Source of the DNA: Nonomuraea rhodomycinica
GTDB lineage: Bacteria; Actinomycetota; Actinomycetes; Streptosporangiales; Streptosporangiaceae
Direction: 5' to 3'
Assembly (NCBI RefSeq): GCF_013363995.1
Contig: NZ_JABWGO010000009.1
Location: forward strand, 310,001-374,000
DNA: 64,000 nucleotides
The stretch's first letter is position 1, and every line of letters starts with the position of its first letter. Below, piece by piece: positions 49,661 through 57,612 of this stretch. Made by a program: the position numbers and the translations under genes. The notes beneath the pieces are model-generated. The model did not search any database, was not told the DNA's origin, and saw nothing but the letters and a program-made list of their open reading frames with translations.

Positions 49661-50551
49661 ATGCTGCAGGGAATCCACGTACCGCTCGTGACGCCGTTCG
49701 CCACCACCCGCTCCGCCCCGGGAGTCACCGGGGAGGTGGCCGCCGACGTGCTCGGCAAGCTCGCCCGCCGCGTCCTCGACGACGGCGCGTCCGGGCTGGT
49801 CGCGCTCGGCACCACCGGCGAGGCCGCGGCGCTGTCCCCGGACGAGCGGGCGCAGGTCGTCGAGGTATGCGCGGAGGTGTGCCGCGAGCGCGAGGCGCCC
49901 CTGACCGTGGGCGTGACCGGCAACGACACCCGATCGGTGCTCAGGGCCCTGGAGGCGCTGCCGCCGGACGTCACGGCCGCCCTGGTGACCGTGCCGTACT
50001 TCCTGCGCCCCTCCGAGCGCGGGGTCGTCGCGCACTTCGAGGCGCTGGCCGACGGCTCGCCGGTGCCGTTGGTGATCTACCACATCCCCTACCGGACCGG
50101 TCAGGCCGTGAGCGCCGCCACGCTGCGTCACCTGGGCGCCCACCCCATGATCGCCGGGGTGAAGTACGCGACCGGCGGCGTCGACCAGGAAGCCCTGGAC
50201 CTGCTCGGTGACCGGCCCGACGGGTTCGACGTGCTGGGCGGCGACGACGCGGTCATCTCGCCGCTGCTGGCGGCCGGCGCCTCCGGCGGCATCCTGGCCT
50301 CGGCGAACCTCGCCCCGCGCGAGTTCGCCGACCTGGCCGCCGCCTGGGAGGCGGGCGACGTCACGCGGGCGCGGGCGCTCGGCCACCGCCTGGCCCGGCT
50401 GTCGGCCGCCCTGTTCGCCGAGCCCAACCCGACCGTCATCAAGGGCGTCCTGCACGCCCGGGGGATCATCCCGTCGGCCGACGTGCGGCTGCCGCTGCTG
50501 CCCGCGAGCGAGGCGTCCGTCGCGGCGGCCGGGGCCCTGCTCGACGGATGA
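49661..50551 (+). CDS. Dihydrodipicolinate synthase/N-acetylneuraminate lyase family protein
   Basis: A 296-residue class I aldolase: IHVPLVTPFATT, GTTGEAAALSPDERAQVVEV, IYHIPYRTG with the catalytic Tyr and GVKYATGG with the Schiff-base Lys, then GGDDAVISPLLAAGASGGIL. It may not be the housekeeping DapA: it pairs with a LysR gene and no lysine genes are adjacent. Substrates of the superfamily (pyruvate-based aldols) are diverse. The ATG at 49661 is ten bases from the predicted RBS region. Confidence 0.85.
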   Translation: MLQGIHVPLVTPFATTRSAPGVTGEVAADVLGKLARRVLDDGASGLVALGTTGEAAALSPDERAQVVEVCAEVCREREAPLTVGVTGNDTRSVLRALEALPPDVTAALVTVPYFLRPSERGVVAHFEALADGSPVPLVIYHIPYRTGQAVSAATLRHLGAHPMIAGVKYATGGVDQEALDLLGDRPDGFDVLGGDDAVISPLLAAGASGGILASANLAPREFADLAAAWEAGDVTRARALGHRLARLSAALFAEPNPTVIKGVLHARGIIPSADVRLPLLPASEASVAAAGALLDG

Positions 50552-50579
50552 GGCGCCGGCTCCCGCCCGGGGCGGTCCG

Positions 50580-50604
50580 GCCATGGTTCCACGTAGAACA
50601 TGGC
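50580..50604 (+). terminator. Hairpin after DHDPS-like gene
   Basis: GCCATGGTTC and GAACATGGC (one base bulged) pair across a CACGTA loop, 28 bases downstream of the DHDPS-like stop. There is no T tract, but its position between two plus-strand units fits a terminator. Confidence 0.45.
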
Positions 50605-50641
50605 TTGACCTCAAGCCTGGTTGAGGGAGCACGCTCGGCTC
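50605..50641 (+). promoter_or_regulatory. MerR/SoxR-type operator-promoter, leaderless
   Basis: TTGACC (50605-50610) and CACGCT (50630-50635) are separated by 19 bases, the long spacer typical of MerR-type promoters. Within the spacer CCTCAA-gcctgg-TTGAGG is a perfect dyad (50609-50626). The +1 expected six or seven bases on coincides with the ATG at 50642. No merR gene is adjacent, so a distant regulator is implied. Confidence 0.65.
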
Positions 50642-51568
50642 ATGAGCAGACGAACGATGAGAGCCGCGGCTTTCGCCACCCCCGGCGGCCCCGAGGTCTT
50701 GCAGGTCATGGAGGTGCCGCTGCCCGAGCCCGGGCCGGGTGAGGTCCGGGTCCGGGTGAAGGCGGCGGGCATGCAGCCGTTCGACACGGCGGTCCGCCGG
50801 GGCTGGGTCCCGCCGGGGGTCCCCGGCGATCTGCCACGCGTGCCCGGCAACGAGTTCGCGGGCGTGGTGGACGAGGTCGGCGAGGGTGTGGACGGCGTCG
50901 GGCCGGGGGCCGAGGTGCTCGGCTTCTCGCTGCTCAACGGCTACGCGCAGTACATCGTGGTGCCGGCGGCCAACGTGACCCCCAAGCCCGAGGGCGTCCC
51001 CTGGGAGGTGGCGGGCGCGCTGACCGCGGCCGTGCAGACGGCCGAGCTGGCCCTGGACGGGCTGGCCGTGGGCGAGGGCGACACGCTGCTCGTCCACGGC
51101 GCGGCCGGGGCGGTGGGCACGGCGGCGGTGCAGATCGCCAGGTGGCGCGGCGCCACGGTGATCGGCACGGCCCGGGAGGAGAACCACGAGCACCTGCGCG
51201 CCCTCGGAGCCGTCCCGGTGGTGTACGGCGACGGGCTGGCCGACCGGGTGCGCGCGCTCGCGCCCGGCGGCGTGGACACGGCGCTCGACGGCGCCGGCGG
51301 GGCGGCGCTGGACGTCTCGCTGGAGCTGGTCAAGGACCGCCGGCGCATCCTCACGCTCGTCGAGCACGGCAAGGCGGCGGAGCTCGGCATCAGGACGACG
51401 CAGGGCGAGCGGACGGCCGAGCGCCTCGGCCGGTACGCGGCGCTGTACGCGTCGGGGAAGCTGCTCTTCCCGATCCGGCGGACGTACCGGCTGGAGGAGG
51501 CGGCGGACGCGCACCGGGAGATCGAGACCGGCCACGGCCGCGGCAAGATGGCCTTCGTCATCGACTGA
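50642..51568 (+). CDS. NADP-dependent oxidoreductase, quinone-reductase-like MDR
   Basis: A 308-residue medium-chain dehydrogenase/reductase without zinc ligands. The N-terminal GroES-like domain (GGPEVLQVMEVPLPEPGPGE; KAAGMQPFDTAVRRGWVPPG) precedes the Rossmann domain (LLVHGAAGAVGTAAVQIARW). Length and motif match QOR-like NADPH:quinone reductases, often stress-induced. The leaderless MerR-type promoter fixes the start at 50642, eight residues upstream of a second ATG at 50657. Confidence 0.88.
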   Translation: MSRRTMRAAAFATPGGPEVLQVMEVPLPEPGPGEVRVRVKAAGMQPFDTAVRRGWVPPGVPGDLPRVPGNEFAGVVDEVGEGVDGVGPGAEVLGFSLLNGYAQYIVVPAANVTPKPEGVPWEVAGALTAAVQTAELALDGLAVGEGDTLLVHGAAGAVGTAAVQIARWRGATVIGTAREENHEHLRALGAVPVVYGDGLADRVRALAPGGVDTALDGAGGAALDVSLELVKDRRRILTLVEHGKAAELGIRTTQGERTAERLGRYAALYASGKLLFPIRRTYRLEEAADAHREIETGHGRGKMAFVID

Positions 51569-51603
51569 GCGACCGTAGCTCGCCTGACCGGCTGATGCTG
51601 GTC

Positions 51604-51629
51604 GGCTGACCGGGACGGGCCGGTCAGCC
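51604..51629. terminator. Hairpin between convergent oxidoreductase and CGNR genes
   Basis: GGCTGACCGG (51604-51613) and CCGGTCAGCC (51620-51629) form a perfect 10-pair stem with a six-base loop. The 3' arm includes the stop codon of the CGNR gene, so it can end both transcripts. Confidence 0.65.
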
Positions 51630-52211
51630 GGTGGTCTTGTGCCGCCGGCTGAACCGGCCCGCCTTCGCCCGGTTGCCGCAGCTCTCCATCGAGCACCAGC
51701 GGCGGCTGCCGTTCTTGCTCACGTCCAGGAACCACAGCACGCACTCGGGGTGCGCGCACGGGCGCACCCGCGACGGCCGCTCGGCCATCATCCGCACGAA
51801 CGCCGCCGCCGCCGTCCACGCCGGACGCCAGGCGGGCTCGTCGACGACCACCAGCTCGTACGGCTCGCCGTCGCGCATCATCGGCCGGACCGAGCCGTGG
51901 GCGAGCACGTCGTTCAGCCCCGCGGAACCGCGCCCTTCGAGGGTGTCGCGCACCGCCTCCCGGGCCCGCACCAGCCGGTCCCGCACGGCCTCCAGTCCCG
52001 CGCCCGCGTCGCCGCCGAGGCCGTCGCCGCCGAGGCCGTCAGTGTCGAGGCCGTCAGCGCCCGCGTCGGCGCCGTCCATGTCGTGGTCGGACAGCCAGGC
52101 GCGCAGCCCGTCGAGATCGTCGAACTGGTCCATCAGGGCGCCGTGCTCGCGCCACACCGTGTTGACCAGGTCCAACGCCACGGGCTCTCCACGAAGCGGC
52201 CGGACTCTCAC
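51624..52211 (-). CDS. CGNR zinc-finger (ABATE-domain) regulator
   Basis: A 195-residue protein. The N-terminal ABATE region (LRGEPVALDLVNTVWREHGA) and the C-terminal zinc finger CVLWFLDVSKNGSRRWCSME with SCGNRAKAGRFSRRH carry the diagnostic CGNR and paired Cys/His. Residues about 47-70 are a Gly/Asp repeat (GLGGDGLGGD), expanded in this strain. It starts at GTG with GAGGGG seven bases upstream. It is divergent from an HPP-family gene across a spacer with two matching operators. Confidence 0.9.
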   Translation of the reverse strand: MRVRPLRGEPVALDLVNTVWREHGALMDQFDDLDGLRAWLSDHDMDGADAGADGLDTDGLGGDGLGGDAGAGLEAVRDRLVRAREAVRDTLEGRGSAGLNDVLAHGSVRPMMRDGEPYELVVVDEPAWRPAWTAAAAFVRMMAERPSRVRPCAHPECVLWFLDVSKNGSRRWCSMESCGNRAKAGRFSRRHKTTG

Positions 52212-52225
52212 TGCCTAACCCCTCA

Positions 52226-52242
52226 AACCAATTTGACCGGTT
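52226..52242. promoter_or_regulatory. Operator-like dyad 1, CGNR/HPP spacer
   Basis: AACC-aatttgacc-GGTT spans 17 bases and ends in TTTGACCGGTTA. It lies just upstream of the CGNR gene start (15 bases) and resembles the second site at 52275-52290. Confidence 0.6.
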
Positions 52243-52274
52243 ATATCTCCCCATGCTATCACCTAACCTGTAAA

Positions 52275-52290
52275 AACCGTTTAGCCGGTT
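52275..52290. promoter_or_regulatory. Operator-like dyad 2, CGNR/HPP spacer
   Basis: AACCG-tttagc-CGGTT is a perfect five-base dyad of 16 bases and shares the TTTrrCCGGTTA core with site 1. It lies about 50 bases from the HPP gene start, so one regulator (probably the CGNR protein) could control both divergent genes. Confidence 0.6.
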
Positions 52291-52340
52291 AGGGTCGGGG
52301 TCTCGGCCTCCCCCCTGCCTCGCCAGAACTGGAGCCCGCG

Positions 52341-53060
52341 ATGCCCGACCGTCTCAGCAAGCGCCGCCACGCCGACCACCCCGCGCTGCCGCCGCGTCAC
52401 GACCGCTTCCACGATCGTCCGGTGCGGGACGCTCAGCCGTCCGCCCCGCACGTGGAGCCGTCCCCGCACGTGGAGCCGTTACGAGCCGTCTCAGGAGAAG
52501 GCCGCGACGCGGGCCGGGCCGCCGGGGTCCCGCGGGCAGAGGGCGTCCGTGGAGCCCTCGCGGGCGGCCTCCGGGGCTGGACCTCGCAGGCCCCGGCCAG
52601 GGCGCCGCTGCCGAACGTGGTGAAGGCGACCGGGGCGGCGCTGGCGGCGCTGCTCGTGCTGGCGGGTGTGACGAGCGTGAGCGGGCTGGCGCTGTTCGCG
52701 CTGCCGTTCGTGGCCAGCGCCGCCATCGTCGCGCTCGTTCCGGCGGCGCCGTTCGCTCAGCCCCGGAGCATCGTCCTCGGGCACGTGGCCGCGACCGTCG
52801 TGGCGCTGGCCGTCACGGCGGTGGCCGGGCCGTCGATCTGGGCCGCCGCGGTGGCCGCCGCCCTGACCACGGCCCCGATGCTGCTGCTGCGCGCCCCGCA
52901 CCCGCCGGCCGCCGCCACCGCGGCCCTCATCGGCCTCACCGCCCCCGCCCCGTGGTACCTGCTGACGCCGGTGGTTGCGGCCAGCGCCATCGTGATCGCC
53001 AGCGGGGTCCTGCTCGGCCGGATGCTCCCCGGTCACCGCTACCCCGCGTACTGGCTGTGA
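52341..53060 (+). CDS. HPP family integral membrane protein
   Basis: A 239-residue protein. A polar N-terminal 90 residues (with PHVEP duplicated) is followed by four or five transmembrane helices containing APFAQPRSIVLGHVAATVVA and the signature HPPAAATAALIG. HPP-family proteins are linked to nitrite or other anion transport in plants and cyanobacteria. It is divergent from the CGNR regulator and probably controlled by it. Confidence 0.9.
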   Translation: MPDRLSKRRHADHPALPPRHDRFHDRPVRDAQPSAPHVEPSPHVEPLRAVSGEGRDAGRAAGVPRAEGVRGALAGGLRGWTSQAPARAPLPNVVKATGAALAALLVLAGVTSVSGLALFALPFVASAAIVALVPAAPFAQPRSIVLGHVAATVVALAVTAVAGPSIWAAAVAAALTTAPMLLLRAPHPPAAATAALIGLTAPAPWYLLTPVVAASAIVIASGVLLGRMLPGHRYPAYWL

Positions 53061-53102
53061 GGCGGCGGCCGGGCCCGGAGCCGGCGCTCGGAGCGACCGG
53101 AG

Positions 53103-54017
53103 CTAGAGGCGGGCGCTCACGGCCCGGACGATCGCGGCCTGGACCTCGTCCATCCGGTCGGCGCCGTCCTTGACGTCCCAGACGGTGTTCTGCAGGGCCC
53201 GCCCGAGCGTCCACCGGGCCGCCCGCGCCCGGTCCAGCCCCAGCAGGTCCGTCATCAGGTCGAAGCGCCCGAGCACCGCACGCCGCACGTCGCCCGAGGC
53301 CACCACGTCGTGCCACCGGTTGCGCAGCGCGGGCATGAGGTCGAAGCCGGGATCGCCCGCCAGCGGCTTGGGGTCGATGGCCAGCCACGGCTCTCGGTCG
53401 CCGGCCAGCACGTTGTCGTAGTGCAGGTCCCAGTGGAGCAGCCGGTCGCCGGGCTCGCCGGCCACGTCGGCGACGGCCGCCGCGCAGGCGGCCACCCACT
53501 GCCGGTCCTCTTCGCGGGCCAGCCCCGCGGCCGTGCGCGGCGCGTCGTCCAGCAGGCCGCGGGCGATGTCGCCCAGCAGCCGCATCCCCGGCGGGGCGGG
53601 CAGGGGCACCAGGCGTGCGAGCAGCCCCGTGAGGATCCGCAGCGCCTCCATGTCGTCGGGCACGGCGGACAGGGACCGGCCGGCGTCGAGCCGTTCGAGC
53701 AGGAGCGTGCCGGTGAGCGGGTCCTCGTCGAGCAGCCGTACGGCGCCGCGCCCGGCCCACGCGCGCAGGCCGGGCCCCTCGCCGGCGTTCTCGTCGTTGA
53801 CGGGCTGGAGCTTGAGCGCGGCCCGCGTGCCGTCGGCGCGCACCACGGGCAGCACCAGCGACACCGCGCCGTGCCACGGCTCGCCGTCGCGGCGCAGATC
53901 CCACTCCTCCAGGTACCGCGCGGCCAGCGTGGGCAGCCCGGCCGACCAGGCGCGCCCCGCCTCGCCGTCCCACTTGACGTGGGACGCGGTCAGCGCCTCC
54001 GGCACCACGATGTCCAT
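53103..54017 (-). CDS. Aminoglycoside/hydroxyurea phosphotransferase family kinase
   Basis: A 304-residue APH-type kinase. AALKLQPVNDENAGEGPGLR holds the ATP-binding Lys, LLLERLDAGRSLSAVPDDME is the hinge, LLHWDLHYDNVLAGD is the catalytic loop (D-x-x-x-x-N) and LAIDPKPLAGDPGFDLMPAL carries the metal-binding Asp. It resembles the streptomycin 6-kinase/hydroxyurea kinase branch. No resistance or biosynthetic cluster is adjacent. The ATG at 54017 is followed closely by menB upstream on the same strand. Confidence 0.9.
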   Translation of the reverse strand: MDIVVPEALTASHVKWDGEAGRAWSAGLPTLAARYLEEWDLRRDGEPWHGAVSLVLPVVRADGTRAALKLQPVNDENAGEGPGLRAWAGRGAVRLLDEDPLTGTLLLERLDAGRSLSAVPDDMEALRILTGLLARLVPLPAPPGMRLLGDIARGLLDDAPRTAAGLAREEDRQWVAACAAAVADVAGEPGDRLLHWDLHYDNVLAGDREPWLAIDPKPLAGDPGFDLMPALRNRWHDVVASGDVRRAVLGRFDLMTDLLGLDRARAARWTLGRALQNTVWDVKDGADRMDEVQAAIVRAVSARL

Positions 54018-54042
54018 GGCGCGTGAACTCCCCGCGTCCGGA

Positions 54043-54921
54043 TCAGTAGTGCCAGGGGAACGGCGACCAGTCGGGGTCGCGCTTCTCCAGGAACGAGTCG
54101 CGGCCCTCGGCGGCCTCGTCGGTCATGTACGCCAGCCGCGTCGCCTCGCCGGCGAAGACCTGCTGGCCCACCAGCCCGTCGTCGATCATGTTGAAGGCGA
54201 ACTTCAGCATGCGCTGCGCCGTGGGCGACTTGCCGTTGATCTTGCGGGCCCATTCGAGGGCCGTGGCCTCCAGGTCGGCGTGCGGCACCACCGCGTTGAC
54301 CATGCCCATGCGGTGGGCGTCGGCCGCGCTGTAGGTGTCGCCGAGGAAGAAGATCTCGCGGGCGAACTTCTGGCCGACCTGCCGGGCCAGATACGCGGAG
54401 CCGAAGCCGCCGTCGAAGCTGGCCACGTCGGCGTCGGTCTGCTTGAAGCGGGCGTGCTCCTCGCTGGCCAGCGTCAGGTCGCTGACCACGTGCAGGCTGT
54501 GCCCGCCGCCGGCCGCCCAGCCGGGCACCACGCAGATCACCACCTTCGGCATGAACCGGATGAGCCGCTGCACCTCCAGGATGTGCAGGCGCCCGGTGGA
54601 GGGGGTGCCGTCGGCGTACTGGTAGCCGTCCTTGCCGCGGATGCGCTGGTCGCCGCCCGAGCAGAACGCCCAGCCGCCGTCCTTGGGGGACGGGCCGTTG
54701 CCGGTGAGCAGCACGCAGCCGACGTCGGTCGTCTGGCGCGCGTGGTCGAGCGCCCGGTGGAGCTCGTCCACCGTCTGCGGCCGGAAGGCGTTGCGCACCT
54801 CCGGGCGGTTGAACGCGATGCGGACCGTGCCCTGGTCGACCGCCCGGTGATAGGTGATGTCGGTGAACGCGAATCCCTCGACCGCCTGCCACGCCTTGGG
54901 ATCGAACAGCTCGGAGACCAT
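54043..54921 (-). CDS. menB: 1,4-dihydroxy-2-naphthoyl-CoA synthase
   Basis: Crotonase-fold enzyme of menaquinone synthesis closing the second ring of o-succinylbenzoyl-CoA. The 292-residue product has VRIAFNRPEVRNAFRPQTVD, FCSGGDQRIRGKDGYQYADG, VVPGWAAGGGHSLHVVSDLT (oxyanion) and ADVASFDGGFGSAYLARQVG, which are distinctive of MenB rather than general enoyl-CoA hydratases. No other men gene is in the window, so it sits apart from a cluster. It is upstream of the APH-like gene on the same strand (gap 25 bases). Confidence 0.95.
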   Translation of the reverse strand: MVSELFDPKAWQAVEGFAFTDITYHRAVDQGTVRIAFNRPEVRNAFRPQTVDELHRALDHARQTTDVGCVLLTGNGPSPKDGGWAFCSGGDQRIRGKDGYQYADGTPSTGRLHILEVQRLIRFMPKVVICVVPGWAAGGGHSLHVVSDLTLASEEHARFKQTDADVASFDGGFGSAYLARQVGQKFAREIFFLGDTYSAADAHRMGMVNAVVPHADLEATALEWARKINGKSPTAQRMLKFAFNMIDDGLVGQQVFAGEATRLAYMTDEAAEGRDSFLEKRDPDWSPFPWHY

Positions 54922-54959
54922 GCGCCAGAGCCTAACCGAACCCCTCCGCGCCGGACCGG

Positions 54960-55292
54960 TCAGGTGACCTCGGCGCGCAGCTCCGCCAGCAGCTCGCCCT
55001 GGTCGGCGAGCATGTCGGTGAGGATGCGCCGGGCGGTGTCGAGGAGCTGGGACAGCTCCGGGGTGGCCAGCGTGTAGACGACCGTGCTGCCCTCACGGAT
55101 GGCGCTGACGATCCCGGCCCTGCGCAGCACCGCGAGCTGCTGGGACAGGCTCGACGCCTCGATGTCGATCTGGGCCAGGAGATCCCTTACGGGGAGCGGT
55201 CCTTCCTGAAGCAGCTCCAGGACCCGGATGCGAGCGGGGTGGCCGAGGGTGCGGAAGAAGTCGGCCTTGGCCTGGTAGACCTCCACGTGCAT
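54960..55292 (-). CDS. ArsR family winged-helix regulator
   Basis: A 110-residue regulator: QAKADFFRTLGHPARIRVLE, recognition helix EASSLSQQLAVLRRAGIVSA, wing REGSTVVYTLATPEL. There are no metal-binding Cys motifs (ELCVCDL is absent: PVRDLLAQIDIEAS), so it is probably not a metal sensor. It is divergent from a DUF3073 gene; an inverted repeat at 55314-55333 lies between them. Confidence 0.92.
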   Translation of the reverse strand: MHVEVYQAKADFFRTLGHPARIRVLELLQEGPLPVRDLLAQIDIEASSLSQQLAVLRRAGIVSAIREGSTVVYTLATPELSQLLDTARRILTDMLADQGELLAELRAEVT

Positions 55293-55313
55293 AGTGACAG
55301 ACTAATCCAGTTC

Positions 55314-55333
55314 ACTTGCATAATTCTTCAAGT
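55314..55333. promoter_or_regulatory. Operator-like inverted repeat, ArsR/DUF3073 spacer
   Basis: ACTTG (55314-55318) and CAAGT (55329-55333) are arms of a 20-base dyad, with an AT-rich centre (cataattctt). It is 22 bases upstream of the ArsR start and near the probable DUF3073 promoter (TAGGAT at 55349-55354). Confidence 0.6.
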
Positions 55334-55378
55334 CGTAACGTTGTTGGCTAGGATGACAGCGGGGACTAGGGAGATGCC

Positions 55379-55549
55379 ATGGGCCGAGGAAGAGCCAAGG
55401 CGAAGCAGACAAAGGTCGCTCGCCAGCTGAAGTACACCAGCCACACCATCGACTACGACCGGCTTCGCGAGGAGCTCACCGTCGACTCGCGTCGTGACGA
55501 CATGCATCCCGTCACGTCGTCCGAGCAGGAGTCCGAGCCCGCTCGTTGA
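55379..55549 (+). CDS. DUF3073 domain-containing protein
   Basis: A 56-residue protein of the actinobacterial DUF3073 family: MGRGRAKAKQTKVARQLKYT at the N-terminus (basic, RNA-binding-like) and DYDRLREELTVDSRRDD after it. AGGGAG is five bases before the ATG. The short conserved ORF is easily missed by gene finders. The family is conserved and found near purine or phosphoribosyl genes in Streptomyces; here it faces an ArsR gene. Function unknown. Confidence 0.92.
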   Translation: MGRGRAKAKQTKVARQLKYTSHTIDYDRLREELTVDSRRDDMHPVTSSEQESEPAR

Positions 55550-55658
55550 GGCGGGCACGGGTCTTCACCTCCACCGGTCGAGGCGGTTCACACCTCGCGG
55601 TGCGCGGCACGTCCCGCGGTGTGCGTCATGCCGCGCGCGACACGCGCGGCGGTGCGAC

Positions 55659-56942
55659 TCATGCCGCGCGCGCCCGGACCCGGGCCCGCGCGACGACGCG
55701 GGTGCGCCGGGCCGGCGCGAGCGTGACGTTCTTGAGCCGCCTGGCCTCCGGGGCCGGATCGGTCACCGACAGGTCCAGGCGGCGCAGGACCTCGCGGATG
55801 ATGACGCGCATCTCCAGCAGGGCGAGCTGCGCGCCGACGCAGAACCTCCGGCCGCCGCCGAACGGCATCCACGACCGGGTGTTCTGCCGGGCGTCGAGGA
55901 AGCGCTCCGGCCTGAACTCCTGCGGCTCGTCCCAGACCGCCGGGTCGTGGTGGACGAGCGGGATGCTCGGACCGGCGTACCAGCCGGCGGGCACCTCGTG
56001 GTCGCCGAGCCGTAGCGGGGCGTCGAGCAGCCGCGGCGCCTCGTAGACGACGGGCCGCACGCGCAGCACCTCCCTGACCACCGCGTCGAGGTACTCCTCG
56101 TCGTCGGGCAGGCGCTCCAGCACCGCGGGCAGGCGCAGCAGCCGCTCGAAGGCCCAGGCGAGGCCGGTCGCGGTCGTCTCGTGCCCGGCGAGCAGCATGG
56201 TGATCAGCTCGTCGCGGATCTCCTCGTCGTCCAGCTCGGTCTCCAGCAGCCGGCCCAGCACGTCGGTGCCGCCCGGGGCGTCGCGGCGCCGGGCGATCTC
56301 GTCGTACAGGATCGCGTCGACCTCGGCTCTCAGCCGCAGGAACCGCCGGTACGGCGCGAACGGCACGCGCCCCAGCACCGGCCGCGCCCCGGGCGGCGCC
56401 ATGGCGACCGTCATCGCGCTGCTGAGGTGCAGCAGGCCAGGCAGCAGCCGCCGCAGCCGGGTCAGGCGCGCGGCGTCCCGGATGCCGAAGATCAGCCGCA
56501 GGATCACCTCCAGCGTGATGTCCTGCATGCGCTCGCGCAGCGTGAACGGCCGGCCGAGCGGCCAGGCGGCGATGCGTTCGGCGGCGATCTCGGTGATCTC
56601 GTCGTGGTAGCCCGCCACCTGCCTGGCGCGCAGCGGCGGGGTGAGCAGCTTGCGGTGGGCCCACCACGGGTCGCCGTCGAGCGTGAGCACCGAGTGGGCG
56701 CCGACCAGGGGTTCGAGGAAGTCGCGCCGGGCCTCGCCGGCCCGTCCGCCGCCGAGGTCGGTCCGGTAGACCTGCTCGGCCAGTTCGCCCGTGGCGACGT
56801 ACACCTCGGGCGGGAATCCGACGTAGCGCGCGGTGAACACGGGGCCGTAGCGGCGGTGGCAGCTCTCGAAGAACCCCACGGGGTCGGCCGTGAACCACGC
56901 GGTCTGAGCGACGGCGGGCAGTCTGGGGCCTGGTGGGATCAT
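55659..56942 (-). CDS. Cytochrome P450
   Basis: A 427-residue heme monooxygenase. The I-helix AGHETTATGLAWAFERLL (oxygen activation), K-helix EVLRVRP with E-x-x-R, PERF motif FRPERFLDARQNT and heme loop PFGGGRRFCVGAQLALLEMR are all present. The C-terminal tail is Arg/Val-rich. ATG 56942 gives a typical N-terminus with no membrane anchor. It is divergent from a TetR gene, with an inverted repeat between them; no ferredoxin gene is next to it. The substrate is unknown. Confidence 0.95.
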   Translation of the reverse strand: MIPPGPRLPAVAQTAWFTADPVGFFESCHRRYGPVFTARYVGFPPEVYVATGELAEQVYRTDLGGGRAGEARRDFLEPLVGAHSVLTLDGDPWWAHRKLLTPPLRARQVAGYHDEITEIAAERIAAWPLGRPFTLRERMQDITLEVILRLIFGIRDAARLTRLRRLLPGLLHLSSAMTVAMAPPGARPVLGRVPFAPYRRFLRLRAEVDAILYDEIARRRDAPGGTDVLGRLLETELDDEEIRDELITMLLAGHETTATGLAWAFERLLRLPAVLERLPDDEEYLDAVVREVLRVRPVVYEAPRLLDAPLRLGDHEVPAGWYAGPSIPLVHHDPAVWDEPQEFRPERFLDARQNTRSWMPFGGGRRFCVGAQLALLEMRVIIREVLRRLDLSVTDPAPEARRLKNVTLAPARRTRVVARARVRARAA

Positions 56943-56963
56943 GTCACACCTCCACGGTGTATA

Positions 56964-56990
56964 TATACGTACGTCATAGACGCTCGTATA
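56964..56990. promoter_or_regulatory. Operator-like dyad in P450/TetR spacer
   Basis: TATACG (56964-56969) and CGTATA (56985-56990) are arms of a 27-base dyad (eight of ten arm positions match with TACG/CGCT). It lies in an AT-rich spacer of 58 bases between the two divergent start codons. Confidence 0.7.
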
Positions 56991-57000
56991 CATCGATAGC

Positions 57001-57606
57001 ATGGATCGCGTGTCACGAAAAGAGGCCGGCGGATACCGGGAACGACTGCTGGCCGCCGCGGTGAGCTGCCTGCGCGACAAGGGCTACGCCCGTACGACGG
57101 CGCGCGACCTGGTCGCCGCCTCCGGCACCAACCTCGCGTCCATCGGCTACCACTTCGGCGGCAAGGACGCGCTGCTCAACGAGGCGATCATCGGGTGCTA
57201 CGAGAAGTGGACCGAACGGGTCGAGGAGGAGATCTTCGGCTCCGCGCCAGACCGGCCGCGCGAGCTGCTGGAGCGGGCCATGGTGGCGCTCGTCGACGTG
57301 TTCGAGGAGATGCGGCCCCAGCTCGTCGTCTGCGTGGAGGGCTTCCCGGCGGCGCTGCGCGAGGACGCGCTGCGGGAGAAGCTGGCCGCCGCCTACGCCC
57401 GGGCCCGCGAGGCGGGCGTGCAGATGCTGCGGCGGGCGGGCGCCGACCTGGGCCCCGACTCGCCGGTCACGGCCGAGGCGCTGGTGTCCGTGCTCATCGC
57501 CGTCTCCGACGGTCTCATGCTCCAGTGGTTGCTCGACCCGGCGAGCACGCCCGACGCCCGCCAGGTCGTGGACGCGCTCGCCGCGTTGTCGGCGTTCGCC
57601 GGCTGA
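57001..57606 (+). CDS. TetR family regulator, divergent to P450
   Basis: A 201-residue regulator: GGYRERLLAAAVSCLRDKGY with TTARDLVAASGTNLASIGYH and FGGKDALLNEAIIG (HTH). The C-terminal helical region (RPQLVVCVEGFPAALREDAL; LSAFAG) forms the ligand pocket. It probably represses the divergent P450 gene and itself from the 27-base dyad at 56964-56990. Six bases separate it from the downstream WXG-amidoligase gene. Confidence 0.92.
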   Translation: MDRVSRKEAGGYRERLLAAAVSCLRDKGYARTTARDLVAASGTNLASIGYHFGGKDALLNEAIIGCYEKWTERVEEEIFGSAPDRPRELLERAMVALVDVFEEMRPQLVVCVEGFPAALREDALREKLAAAYARAREAGVQMLRRAGADLGPDSPVTAEALVSVLIAVSDGLMLQWLLDPASTPDARQVVDALAALSAFAG

Positions 57607-57612
57607 GCCGGG

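Noticed and set aside
49661..50551. Housekeeping dapA of lysine synthesis
   Set aside because: The family is right, but LysR pairing and no lysine-gene neighbours argue for another pyruvate aldolase; no symbol was assigned.
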